DNA of 5,275 bases, from assembly GCA_034658975.1 (NCBI GenBank), contig JAYEGJ010000162.1, positions 1 to 5,275 of the forward strand. Reading direction: 5' to 3'. The translations under genes were made by a program, and so were the position numbers. Within the stretch, counting starts at the first letter, position 1. Every line of letters begins with the position of its first letter. Positions 1-5,275 of this stretch are shown piece by piece. Source of the stretch: SZUA-217 sp034658975. Its GTDB lineage: Bacteria; Actinomycetota; Acidimicrobiia; Spongiisociales; ZC4RG35. Below the pieces are notes generated by a model. That model made no database searches. It was not told the origin of the DNA and worked only from the letters and a program-made list of their open reading frames with translations.

Positions 1-604
1 TCACCCAGGCTGCTGCCCCCGCTACCGCGTAGTCGGAGCGGCCACCCCGGCGACCCAGCTTGTCGTAGGCGGAGCCTTCTCCGGCGCCGGCCTTTGGCAC
101 TCTCACCTCGACGAGGATCTCGTCCGGAGTCAGAGCAGAGGTCAGCGTGTCGACGAAGAAGTCAGCCGCGGCTATCTCTCGCGTGCCTGAGGCCGACCGG
201 GCAATCATCACCGCTCCGAGAGCTATCACCGCCGCCGGTTGGTCTGCCGCCACATCAGAGTGGGCGAGCGACCCGCAGGTGGTTCCCCGGTTGCGCACCT
301 GGACGTCTCCAGTGAGAGCCGCCGCAGTCGCAAGAGCCGAGGCACCGTTGGCAACCGCATCACTCGATGCCGTTGCCGTGTGCCGGACCAGTGCACCGAT
401 GGAGATGTGGTCTCCATTGTCGGTGATGGCATCGAGGCCCGGGATACCGTTGATGTCAACGATCACCCCCGGTGAGAAGAGCCGCATCTTCATCAGGGGG
501 AGAAGGCTCATCCCGCCGGCCATGACCTTTGAATCGTCACCAAGGGCTGCAAGAGCCTCATCGAGAGACGACGGAGCTACGTAGTCAAATTGTCTTGGAT
601 ACAT
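1..604 (-). CDS. FAD-binding medium subunit of a molybdenum hydroxylase (CoxM/CutM-like), C-terminus beyond the window
   Basis: This is the flavoprotein subunit of a xanthine-oxidase-family (form II CO-dehydrogenase-like) enzyme. It takes electrons from the [2Fe-2S] subunit onto FAD and passes them to an external acceptor in the cytoplasm. The frame is open from the ATG at 604 to the left edge, giving 201 residues of a protein that is usually about 270-290 aa, so the rest of the FAD domain and the C-terminal domain are missing. FAD-binding motifs are visible: AGGMSLLPLMKMR at residues 29-41, and RGTTCGSLAHSD at 106-117, which matches the family's RGTIGGSLAHAD. The second motif has Thr and Cys where Ile and Gly are usual. 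The ATG lies one base after the large-subunit stop (TGATATG) and has a GAGGAG ribosome site at 615-610, 5 nt upstream. It is the third gene of an S-L-M operon. Family assignment is firm; the substrate is unknown. Confidence 0.93.
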   Translation of the reverse strand, partial: MYPRQFDYVAPSSLDEALAALGDDSKVMAGGMSLLPLMKMRLFSPGVIVDINGIPGLDAITDNGDHISIGALVRHTATASSDAVANGASALATAAALTGDVQVRNRGTTCGSLAHSDVAADQPAAVIALGAVMIARSASGTREIAAADFFVDTLTSALTPDEILVEVRVPKAGAGEGSAYDKLGRRGGRSDYAVAGAAAWV

Positions 605-605
605 A

Positions 606-2987
606 TCAGCTCCTCGCTTCCTGTATCGCGGACCAGACCCGTCTCGGTCTCAGTGGCATGTCGACGTGTTTGACGCCGAAGGGCTCGAGAGCATCGACCA
701 CCGCGTTGACGATGGTCTGCGCCGAGCCGATGGTTCCAGCTTCGCCGATTCCTTTTGCTCCGAGCGAGTTGATGTTGGTCGGCGTCACCGTGTGGTCCAG
801 TTCGAACATGGGAACGTCGCTGGCGGTTGGGATCGGGTAGTCGAGGAGAGAACCGGTCAACAGGTTGCCGTCCTCGTCATAGATCGCTTCCTCCAGCATC
901 GCTTGGCCGATGCCCTGGGTGACACCGCCATGGACCTGACCGGCCACGATCATCGGATTGATTATGTTTCCGCAGTCATCGACGGTCATGTACCTCAGGA
1001 TCTCGACATTCCCGGTTTCAGGGTCGACCTCCACCATCGCCAGATGAGCCCCAAAAGGCCAGGTGGCGTTTGGCGGGTCGAAGATGACGTGGGATTCCAG
1101 GCCACCCTCGATCTCGCTCTCACCGAGACGATGGGGCAGGTACGCCGCAGCGGCGATTTCACCCCACTCGATGCTGCTGTCGGGTGAGCCCACAACGTGG
1201 CCCCCGTCAGCGTCGAGTTCGATGTCCTCGGCCGACGCCTCGAGAAGGTGAGCCGCGATGTTCTTCGCCTTCTGCGCCACTCGCTCGGCCGCGTCAAACG
1301 TCGCCGTCCCGTCGACGGCCAGTGAGCGGCTTCCGAAGGTGCCGATCCCCATCGGTGACTCCTCGGTGTCCCCGTGGATTACTCGGATCTTCTCGACCGG
1401 AATGCCGAGGCGGTCCGACACGAGTTGTGACCATGTTGTCTGATGGCCCTGTCCACTGGGTCCGGTGCCGGTGACAACCGTTACCGACGTGTCTGGGTTG
1501 ACCCGCACCAGGCCTGTTCCGTAGAAGCCGGCGGGCAAGCCGTAGGTCGCCCAGGAGAACCCGAGTTCCGAAAGCGCCGTCGGAGCGAATCCGCAGACTT
1601 CGCAGTAGGTGGTGATGCCGATGCCGACATAGCGTCCATCTGCTCGTGCCGCGTCCCGTTCTGCTTTGAGTCCCTCGTAATCCGAGACCTCGACCAACTT
1701 GTCGAGATTGGTGGCGTAGTCGCCGGTGTCAATGGCGAAGCCAATGGGCGAAACGACCGCCTCGTCGAACCTCTCGATGAAGTTCTTCTTGCGCACGTCG
1801 ACCGGATCCACGCCTATCTCCCGTGAGTAGGCATCGATGATCCGCTCCAGGTAGTAGGCGGCCTCGGGTCTTCCGGCTCCCCGATAGGCATCAGTGGTCA
1901 TCGTGTTTGTGAAAACACACGTGGCCTTCCAATGGGTCGGGAACTTGTACTGGCCCGAACCGACGAACAAGCCGAGAAACGGGATTGCAGCAGTGAAGTT
2001 CTGCTCATACGCGCCCATGTCGGCGATGGCGTCGAGTTCGTACCCGAGTATCTCGCCGTCCTTGGTGCCCGTGATGGTCGCCGTGGCCACCCAACCCCGA
2101 CCGTGGATCGAGGAGAACGGCGCCTCCCGGCGAGTCTCGGTCCACTTGACCGGTCGCCCGAGTTGCTGTGCGGCGAAACAGGCGAGGATCTCGTCGTTGT
2201 AGATGTTGAGCTTGACACCAAACCCACCACCGACCTCAGGAGCCGTCACGTGCACCTGATTCGCATCGAGACCAAAGGTGGTCTTGATGGCGCCCATCAG
2301 AGCGTGGGGGAACTGCGTGCTCGAGTGCACCCTGAATCGCTGGTAGCCGCCGTTCCACTCCGCAAGTACCGAGCGGGGCTCGATGGCAACGGGGATGAGA
2401 CGTTGGTTCACGGCTTCGACCGAAACCGTGACTGTGTCGTCGCGCTCCTTGGCATCCGCAATCGTCTGCTTGGTCGCTGCGATGCCTTCTTCGTCGCCAA
2501 ATGGGCCCGCTTCCCACGCGACGATGACATTCGACTCGAGATCGTCGTGAACGAGGGACGTGTCCGCGGCCGCCTCTTTCATGTCGACGACGGCCTTCAT
2601 CGGCTCGTAGTCGACCTCGACGAGATCGGCAGCATCGCGGGCTTGGTAGGTGCTTTCGGCAACGACCATGGCAACGGCCTCACCGACATGCTTCACCTTG
2701 CCGTCGGCCATGAGCGGTCGGCCCTTGGCGACAACGACCTGGGCGAGCAGGCCGCCGAGATGGGCCACGTCGTCGTTGGTGTAGATGGCAATGACGCCTT
2801 CGGCCGCTTGAGCTGCGCTGGTGTCTATCGAGGTGATGGTGGCGTTGGCGTACGGGCTACGGGCGAACGCAACAAAGCCGGTTCCCAACGGCGTGATGTC
2901 GTCCACATAGGTGCCTTTGCCCTGAATGAGGGCAGGGTCTTCACGTCGGCGGATCACTCCGCCAAGGGCGCTGATCGTGGTGGCCAT
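606..2987 (-). CDS. Molybdopterin-binding large subunit of a form II CoxL-like molybdenum hydroxylase
   Basis: This is the 793-aa catalytic subunit, a usual length for the family. It binds the Mo-molybdopterin cytosine dinucleotide cofactor and would hydroxylate a carbon centre using water. The N-terminal a/b-hammerhead domain spans roughly residues 18-135, and the rest is the Mo-cofactor-binding domain. Cofactor loops visible are GGGFG at 253-257, SGQGHQ at 511-516, the stretch 685-697 (VHGGVTQGIGQAM), and KGIGEAG at 745-751, where Glu749 is the expected active-site base. The substrate loop reads AYRGAGR (367-373). Form I CO dehydrogenases have AYRCSFR there, with a catalytic Cys, so this is form II or a related hydroxylase rather than proven CO dehydrogenase. 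The ATG at 2987 overlaps the small-subunit TAA by one base (TAATG) and has AAGGAGG 6 nt upstream. An in-frame start 35 codons earlier lies inside the small subunit and is unlikely. Substrate candidates include purines, N-heterocycles or aldehydes; none can be chosen from sequence alone. Confidence 0.95.
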   Translation of the reverse strand: MATTISALGGVIRRREDPALIQGKGTYVDDITPLGTGFVAFARSPYANATITSIDTSAAQAAEGVIAIYTNDDVAHLGGLLAQVVVAKGRPLMADGKVKHVGEAVAMVVAESTYQARDAADLVEVDYEPMKAVVDMKEAAADTSLVHDDLESNVIVAWEAGPFGDEEGIAATKQTIADAKERDDTVTVSVEAVNQRLIPVAIEPRSVLAEWNGGYQRFRVHSSTQFPHALMGAIKTTFGLDANQVHVTAPEVGGGFGVKLNIYNDEILACFAAQQLGRPVKWTETRREAPFSSIHGRGWVATATITGTKDGEILGYELDAIADMGAYEQNFTAAIPFLGLFVGSGQYKFPTHWKATCVFTNTMTTDAYRGAGRPEAAYYLERIIDAYSREIGVDPVDVRKKNFIERFDEAVVSPIGFAIDTGDYATNLDKLVEVSDYEGLKAERDAARADGRYVGIGITTYCEVCGFAPTALSELGFSWATYGLPAGFYGTGLVRVNPDTSVTVVTGTGPSGQGHQTTWSQLVSDRLGIPVEKIRVIHGDTEESPMGIGTFGSRSLAVDGTATFDAAERVAQKAKNIAAHLLEASAEDIELDADGGHVVGSPDSSIEWGEIAAAAYLPHRLGESEIEGGLESHVIFDPPNATWPFGAHLAMVEVDPETGNVEILRYMTVDDCGNIINPMIVAGQVHGGVTQGIGQAMLEEAIYDEDGNLLTGSLLDYPIPTASDVPMFELDHTVTPTNINSLGAKGIGEAGTIGSAQTIVNAVVDALEPFGVKHVDMPLRPRRVWSAIQEARS

Positions 2988-3487
2988 TATTCGCCTCCTT
3001 CCCAATCGGGTGCAGGCGGTTCCTCGCCACGCATTGTCGCCCCGGCGTACTCGACGGCCTTGATGATGTTGTGGTAGCCGGTACAGCGGCAAAGGTTTCC
3101 TTCGATGCCGTGCCGGATCTCATCCTCGGACGGGCTGGCGTTCTCTTCGAGAAGGGCAACCGAGGTCATAATCATGCCCGGAGTGCAGAATCCGCACTGG
3201 AGGCCGTGACGTTCCCAGAAACCCTCCTGTACCGGGTGAAGTGTCTCGCCGTCGGCGAGGCCTTCGATGGTCTTCACGTTGGCGCCGCTGGCCTGGACGG
3301 CCAACAACATGCAGGACTTGATGGCTTCGCCGTTGACATGGACGGTGCAGGCCCCGCAGTAGCCGGTCTCGCAGCCGACATGGGTGCCGGTGAGGCGCTG
3401 ATCCTCACGGAGGAAATGGACGAGAAGAGTCCTCGGCTCAACGTCTGCCGTGACCTCCCTCCCGTTCACAGTCATGGACACTTCCAC
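2987..3487 (-). CDS. [2Fe-2S] iron-sulfur small subunit of the molybdenum hydroxylase (CoxS/CutS-like)
   Basis: This 166-aa protein carries the two [2Fe-2S] clusters that relay electrons from the Mo site of the large subunit to the FAD of the medium subunit. The N-terminal plant-type ferredoxin domain has Cys39, Cys44, Cys47 and Cys59 (CETGYCGAC at 39-47). The C-terminal helical domain has Cys98 and Cys101 (QCGFCTPG at 97-104) and Cys133 and Cys135 (CRC). All eight cluster ligands are present and the length is normal, so the subunit looks intact. No signal peptide or Tat motif is seen, which fits a cytoplasmic enzyme. The start is a GTG at 3487 because GAAAGGAG (3500-3493) sits 5 nt upstream. 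A GTG at 3481 and an ATG at 3475 are in-frame alternatives with poorer spacing and would shorten the N-terminus by 2 or 4 residues. It is the first gene of the S-L-M set, and its TAA shares a base with the next ATG. Confidence 0.96.
   Translation of the reverse strand: MEVSMTVNGREVTADVEPRTLLVHFLREDQRLTGTHVGCETGYCGACTVHVNGEAIKSCMLLAVQASGANVKTIEGLADGETLHPVQEGFWERHGLQCGFCTPGMIMTSVALLEENASPSEDEIRHGIEGNLCRCTGYHNIIKAVEYAGATMRGEEPPAPDWEGGE
2994..3000 (-). promoter_or_regulatory. Ribosome binding site of the large subunit
   Basis: AAGGAGG, read on the minus strand, lies 6 nt before the ATG at 2987 and within the last codons of the small subunit. It is a near-perfect anti-16S match. It decides the large-subunit start in favour of the ATG that overlaps the small-subunit stop, and against the in-frame upstream start at 3092. 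Confidence 0.85.
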
Positions 3488-3614
3488 ACGAACTCCTTTC
3501 GGCTACGACCAAACAAAACGAACCTATCAAGTTGGGTCATGCCCATGTCGGCCGATGTCGGGGTTTTGTCTCTGAGATCGGTGCGTTTGCGTTGTCTTCT
3601 CGACCCGTGGTCCA
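3488..3614 (-). promoter_or_regulatory. Intergenic region before the S-L-M operon, with candidate promoter and repeats
   Basis: This 127-bp gap between the MBL gene and the small subunit is the natural place for the hydroxylase operon promoter. On the minus strand TAGGTT (3526-3521) fits the actinobacterial -10 consensus TANNNT and would give a leader of roughly 25-30 nt. CCGACA at 3551-3546 is a weak -35 match at a long 19-nt spacing. On the plus strand ATGTCGG occurs twice with exactly 10-bp periodicity (3545-3551 and 3555-3561), and the second copy lies in the palindrome CCGATGTCGG (3552-3561). The repeats overlap the putative -35, as an operator might. A further short palindrome, TCTCTGAGA, is at 3569-3577. 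No minus-strand hairpin followed by a T-run was found, so read-through from the PAS/MBL genes is possible. All of this is by eye. Confidence 0.35.
3493..3500 (-). promoter_or_regulatory. Ribosome binding site of the iron-sulfur subunit (supports a GTG start)
   Basis: GAAAGGAG, read on the minus strand, ends 5 nt before the GTG at 3487. This spacing favours that GTG over the in-frame GTG at 3481 (11 nt) and ATG at 3475 (17 nt). Confidence 0.75.
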
Positions 3615-4454
3615 TCAGTCGGTGGCGAGAAGACTCATTTCCAATCCGACCTTCCCCGCTATGACCTCGTATCCGTCAGCGCGACTCATTAGCGCCACGT
3701 GGGCCTCGTCCAGGAAGTCGTCGGAGTGCGCCGGGTCGTGGTGGAAGGTCACCAGCCTGGATACTTCGGTCATGGTGGCGTACTTACCGAGTTGGGAAAA
3801 CGTCGTGTGACCCCACCCGACCCGCGTCGAGTACTCCTCTTCGGTGTACTGGGCGTCGTGAATCAGGACGTCGGCACCTTTGGCAAGGCTGTAGCCCGAA
3901 GTCCAGTCAGATACGCCAGGGAACCGCGGGTTACCGAGGGCCGGCTCATGATCGGGCATGTAGGCCAGGACTGATCCGTCTTCCGCGAACCGGTACCCCA
4001 AAGTCGAACCCGGATGGGTGATCAAATCGGCTGTGATGGCCAGCGTGTCAATTGAGAACTCACCCGGCGGAACGTCGTGAAACACGACATTGGGGAGTTC
4101 CCTCACCCGAATCGGGAACAGCGGTGGGGACAGGTACCGGGATAGACGCTCGCGAAGGGTATGGGTCGTCGAGATGGGGCCCCAAAGATGAACCTCGACT
4201 TCGGGGTCGAGCAGAGGTCCGAAAAAGGGCAGGCCCTGGACGTGATCCATGTGCAGGTGGCTGAGCAAGATGTCTATGCGTTGTTCCGATCCGAGTTCCT
4301 TGCCCAGGGTGCGGATTCCGCTTCCCGCATCGAGGATCACGACGCACCCGGTGCTCGTTCTCAGCTCCACCGAGGCGGTGTTTCCTCCGTAGCGAACCGT
4401 GTCGGGACCAGCGCTGGCGATCGACCCTCTCGTGCCCCAGAGTTTGAACTTCAA
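3615..4454 (-). CDS. MBL-fold metallo-hydrolase (COG1235/PhnP-like, Lactamase_B_2 type)
   Basis: This 279-aa metallo-beta-lactamase-fold hydrolase is complete and has no signal peptide. The signature HLHMDH at residues 66-71 supplies His66, His68, Asp70 and His71. Other likely metal or active-site residues are His147 (ITHPGS), Asp168 (MPDHEP), Asp200 (IHDAQYT), His216 (GWGHT) and His238/His239 (FHHDP). The N-terminal MKFKLWGTRGSIASAGPDT pattern is typical of the PhnP-like branch that often sits beside sensor or signalling genes. The substrate is unknown; phosphodiester bonds, possibly cyclic nucleotides, are the best guess from the fold. The start is a TTG at 4454 whose bases form a TTGA overlap with the PAS gene's TGA. 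GGGAG lies 8 nt upstream (4467-4463), inside the PAS gene. Co-translation with the PAS protein is therefore likely. Fold assignment is firm, the function open. Confidence 0.92.
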   Translation of the reverse strand: MKFKLWGTRGSIASAGPDTVRYGGNTASVELRTSTGCVVILDAGSGIRTLGKELGSEQRIDILLSHLHMDHVQGLPFFGPLLDPEVEVHLWGPISTTHTLRERLSRYLSPPLFPIRVRELPNVVFHDVPPGEFSIDTLAITADLITHPGSTLGYRFAEDGSVLAYMPDHEPALGNPRFPGVSDWTSGYSLAKGADVLIHDAQYTEEEYSTRVGWGHTTFSQLGKYATMTEVSRLVTFHHDPAHSDDFLDEAHVALMSRADGYEVIAGKVGLEMSLLATD

Positions 4455-4846
4455 CCCGCTGACTCCCAGAACGTGGCAAAAACGCCAAGAAATCGCCCGG
4501 CCTGTCCCTCAACAGGCATCGCCGAGATGTGGACATCGCGCCAAACACCGTCGAGTCCGCAGAACCTGATCTCCCGGTGCGATGGCTTCCGATCCACCAA
4601 TGCCGAGACAACTGGAAACGCGGTGTCCTCGATGGGCTCGCCATCGAGGTTTGTTGCCTTGAACATGGCGGCCAGTTGATCGGCATGTAGGGGTCCTGCG
4701 TCGTCAAACCGGACACCAAGAAGCTTCTCGGCCGGCCCGTTGTAGAAGATGAGATTGCCTCCTTCGTCCATCATCCAAATTGGCATGGTCAGGTAGCTGG
4801 CGGCCTGGCGCAGGAGGATCATCTCGACGGGCTGCTGAGACTGCAT
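4451..4846 (-). CDS. Small stand-alone PAS-domain protein
   Basis: With the ATG at 4846 this is a 131-aa protein consisting of little more than one PAS domain. A short N-terminal helix (about residues 6-20) leads into the PAS core: PIWMMDEGGNLIFYNGPAEKLLG at about 22-44 has the usual D-x-x-G-x-I-x-x-x-N pattern, and the closing strands are at about 101-128 (VWRDVHISAMPV, then GRFLGVFATFW). No kinase, GGDEF, HTH or cyclase output domain is attached. It probably acts as a cytoplasmic sensor or adaptor working through a partner, plausibly the MBL protein, with which it shares a TTGA overlap. No cofactor ligand can be named. The start is uncertain: a TTG at 4855 would add three residues and an ATG at 4822 would remove eight. 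ATG 4846 is chosen because TAGGTT seven bases upstream suggests a leaderless start, and because AGG is the only nearby Shine-Dalgarno-like core. Confidence 0.82.
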   Translation of the reverse strand: MQSQQPVEMILLRQAASYLTMPIWMMDEGGNLIFYNGPAEKLLGVRFDDAGPLHADQLAAMFKATNLDGEPIEDTAFPVVSALVDRKPSHREIRFCGLDGVWRDVHISAMPVEGQAGRFLGVFATFWESAG

Positions 4847-4957
4847 CGGGAGCAACCTAATGGGCGCGACCCACCCGAGGCGGCCACGTCTCGGATTCCT
4901 ACCCGTCTCACGACCTCGAAGAATCCCGTACCCTTGGGGAAGGGACCGGCGACCGAG
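4847..4957. promoter_or_regulatory. Divergent intergenic region between the PAS and cyclase genes
   Basis: These 111 bp must hold the starts of both divergent transcription units. For the minus strand, TAGGTT (4859-4854) fits a TANNNT -10 and leaves 7 nt to the ATG at 4846, the geometry of a leaderless transcript. For the plus strand, TACCCT (4929-4934) is a -10 candidate, followed by purine-rich GGGGAAGGG (4936-4944) ahead of the ATG at 4958. An imperfect palindrome CCGAG-N10-CTCGG lies at 4875-4894. No clear -35 boxes were recognised. Element assignments are tentative. Confidence 0.35.
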
Positions 4958-5275
4958 ATGGGCATTGTGAAGGCGGAGCAGATGAGCTTGGTGCGATATG
5001 TGCCGCGCTTGTCCGCGGAGTGGGAGCTGACCTCCTCCGAGCCCTGGCAGGAGATCGACGGCACTCTCTGCTACATCGACATCTCGGGATTCACTGCCTT
5101 GTCAGAGAAGCTGGCCCGGCGAGGGCGGATAGGGGCCGAGGAGTTGACTGAGGTCCTCAACTACGTGTTCGGCAAGATGATGGCCGTTGCCTACGACCGC
5201 GGCGGCAGTCTCCTCAAGTTCGGTGGGGATGCTCTCCTGCTGATGTTCACCGGCACCGACCACCCGATCCAAGCC
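4958..5275 (+). CDS. Class III adenylate/guanylate cyclase-domain protein, N-terminal part
   Basis: The 106 visible residues form the start of a class III nucleotidyl cyclase homology domain; the gene continues past the right edge. The first metal aspartate is Asp41 in YIDISGFTALSEKLA (39-53), and the second is Asp91 in LLKFGGDALLLMF (85-97). By alignment with mammalian cyclases Lys87 occupies the adenine-selecting position, which favours ATP over GTP, although the partner Asp lies outside the window. The domain begins within about 40 residues of the N-terminus with no signal peptide or membrane helix, so the protein is cytoplasmic. This N-terminal pattern (RYVPRLSAEW, then DGTLCYIDISGFT) resembles large actinobacterial proteins in which the cyclase domain is followed by an AAA/NB-ARC-type ATPase and TPR repeats; that is remembered family knowledge, untested here. 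An in-frame ATG at 4982, preceded by AAGGCGGAG, is the main alternative start. It is divergent from the PAS gene. Confidence 0.9.
   Translation, partial: MGIVKAEQMSLVRYVPRLSAEWELTSSEPWQEIDGTLCYIDISGFTALSEKLARRGRIGAEELTEVLNYVFGKMMAVAYDRGGSLLKFGGDALLLMFTGTDHPIQA

Noticed and set aside
147..1187. Several plus-strand open frames of 60-173 codons opposite the medium and large subunits
   Set aside because: They are antisense shadows of conserved coding sequence with no domain or convincing ribosome site.
1932..3077. A 381-codon open frame on the plus strand, antisense to the large and small subunits
   Set aside because: It lies wholly opposite two clearly functional genes, has no recognisable domain, and its composition is rich in Arg, Asp, Gly and Val, as expected from reading GC-rich codons backwards.
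2988..3092. N-terminal extension of the large subunit by 35 residues from an in-frame upstream ATG
   Set aside because: The extension is Arg/His-rich, lies inside the small-subunit gene and has no family resemblance. The ATG at 2987 has a strong AAGGAGG site and the conserved family N-terminus follows it.
606..3487. Calling the S-L-M genes bona fide carbon monoxide dehydrogenase
   Set aside because: The AYRGAGR loop lacks the catalytic Cys of form I CoxL and the gene order is that of form II clusters, so CO as substrate is not supported.
3552..3567. Short palindrome followed by TTTT on the plus strand, as a possible terminator
   Set aside because: No plus-strand gene ends here, the stem is only 4 bp, and the T-run is short, so it is better read as part of the promoter-region repeats.
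4060..4719. A 219-codon minus-strand frame overlapping the PAS and MBL genes
   Set aside because: It is a different frame of DNA already explained by two recognisable domains, and its product is low-complexity Arg/Ser/Pro-rich.

Overview
The window is GC-rich and densely coded. It reads as chromosomal DNA of a bacterium, most likely an actinomycete-type lineage (Actinomycetota, perhaps Acidimicrobiia-like). The reasons are the mix of ATG, GTG and TTG starts, one-to-four-base gene junctions, the style of the encoded proteins, and two TANNNT-type -10 candidates. This placement is an inference from style; the window holds no rRNA or other phylogenetic marker.

Layout. Five genes lie on the minus strand and are read from right to left: a small single-PAS-domain protein (about 4846-4451), an MBL-fold metallo-hydrolase (4454-3615), then the three subunits of a molybdenum hydroxylase. 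These are the [2Fe-2S] small subunit (3487-2987), the molybdopterin large subunit (2987-606) and the FAD-binding medium subunit (604 to beyond the left edge). One gene on the plus strand starts near 4958 and runs off the right edge; it opens with a class III nucleotidyl cyclase domain. Two gaps exceed 100 bp: 3488-3614 in front of the small subunit, and the divergent gap 4847-4957 between the PAS gene and the cyclase gene. No tRNA, rRNA, CRISPR array, IS element or convincing terminator was seen.

How the genes work together. The three hydroxylase subunits are tightly coupled (TAATG overlap, then a 1-nt gap) and should assemble into an (SLM)2 enzyme passing electrons from Mo-MCD through two [2Fe-2S] clusters to FAD. 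The large subunit carries AYRGAGR where bona fide aerobic CO dehydrogenase (form I CoxL) carries AYRCSFR, and the gene order is S-L-M rather than M-S-L. Both point to a form II CoxL-like hydroxylase of unknown substrate, so a plain 'CO dehydrogenase' label would overstate it.

The PAS and MBL genes share a 4-nt TTGA stop/start overlap and so are probably made together. Their position opposite a cyclase gene suggests a small signalling cassette (sensor, metallo-hydrolase, cyclase) next to the hydroxylase operon. That link is a hypothesis from position only.
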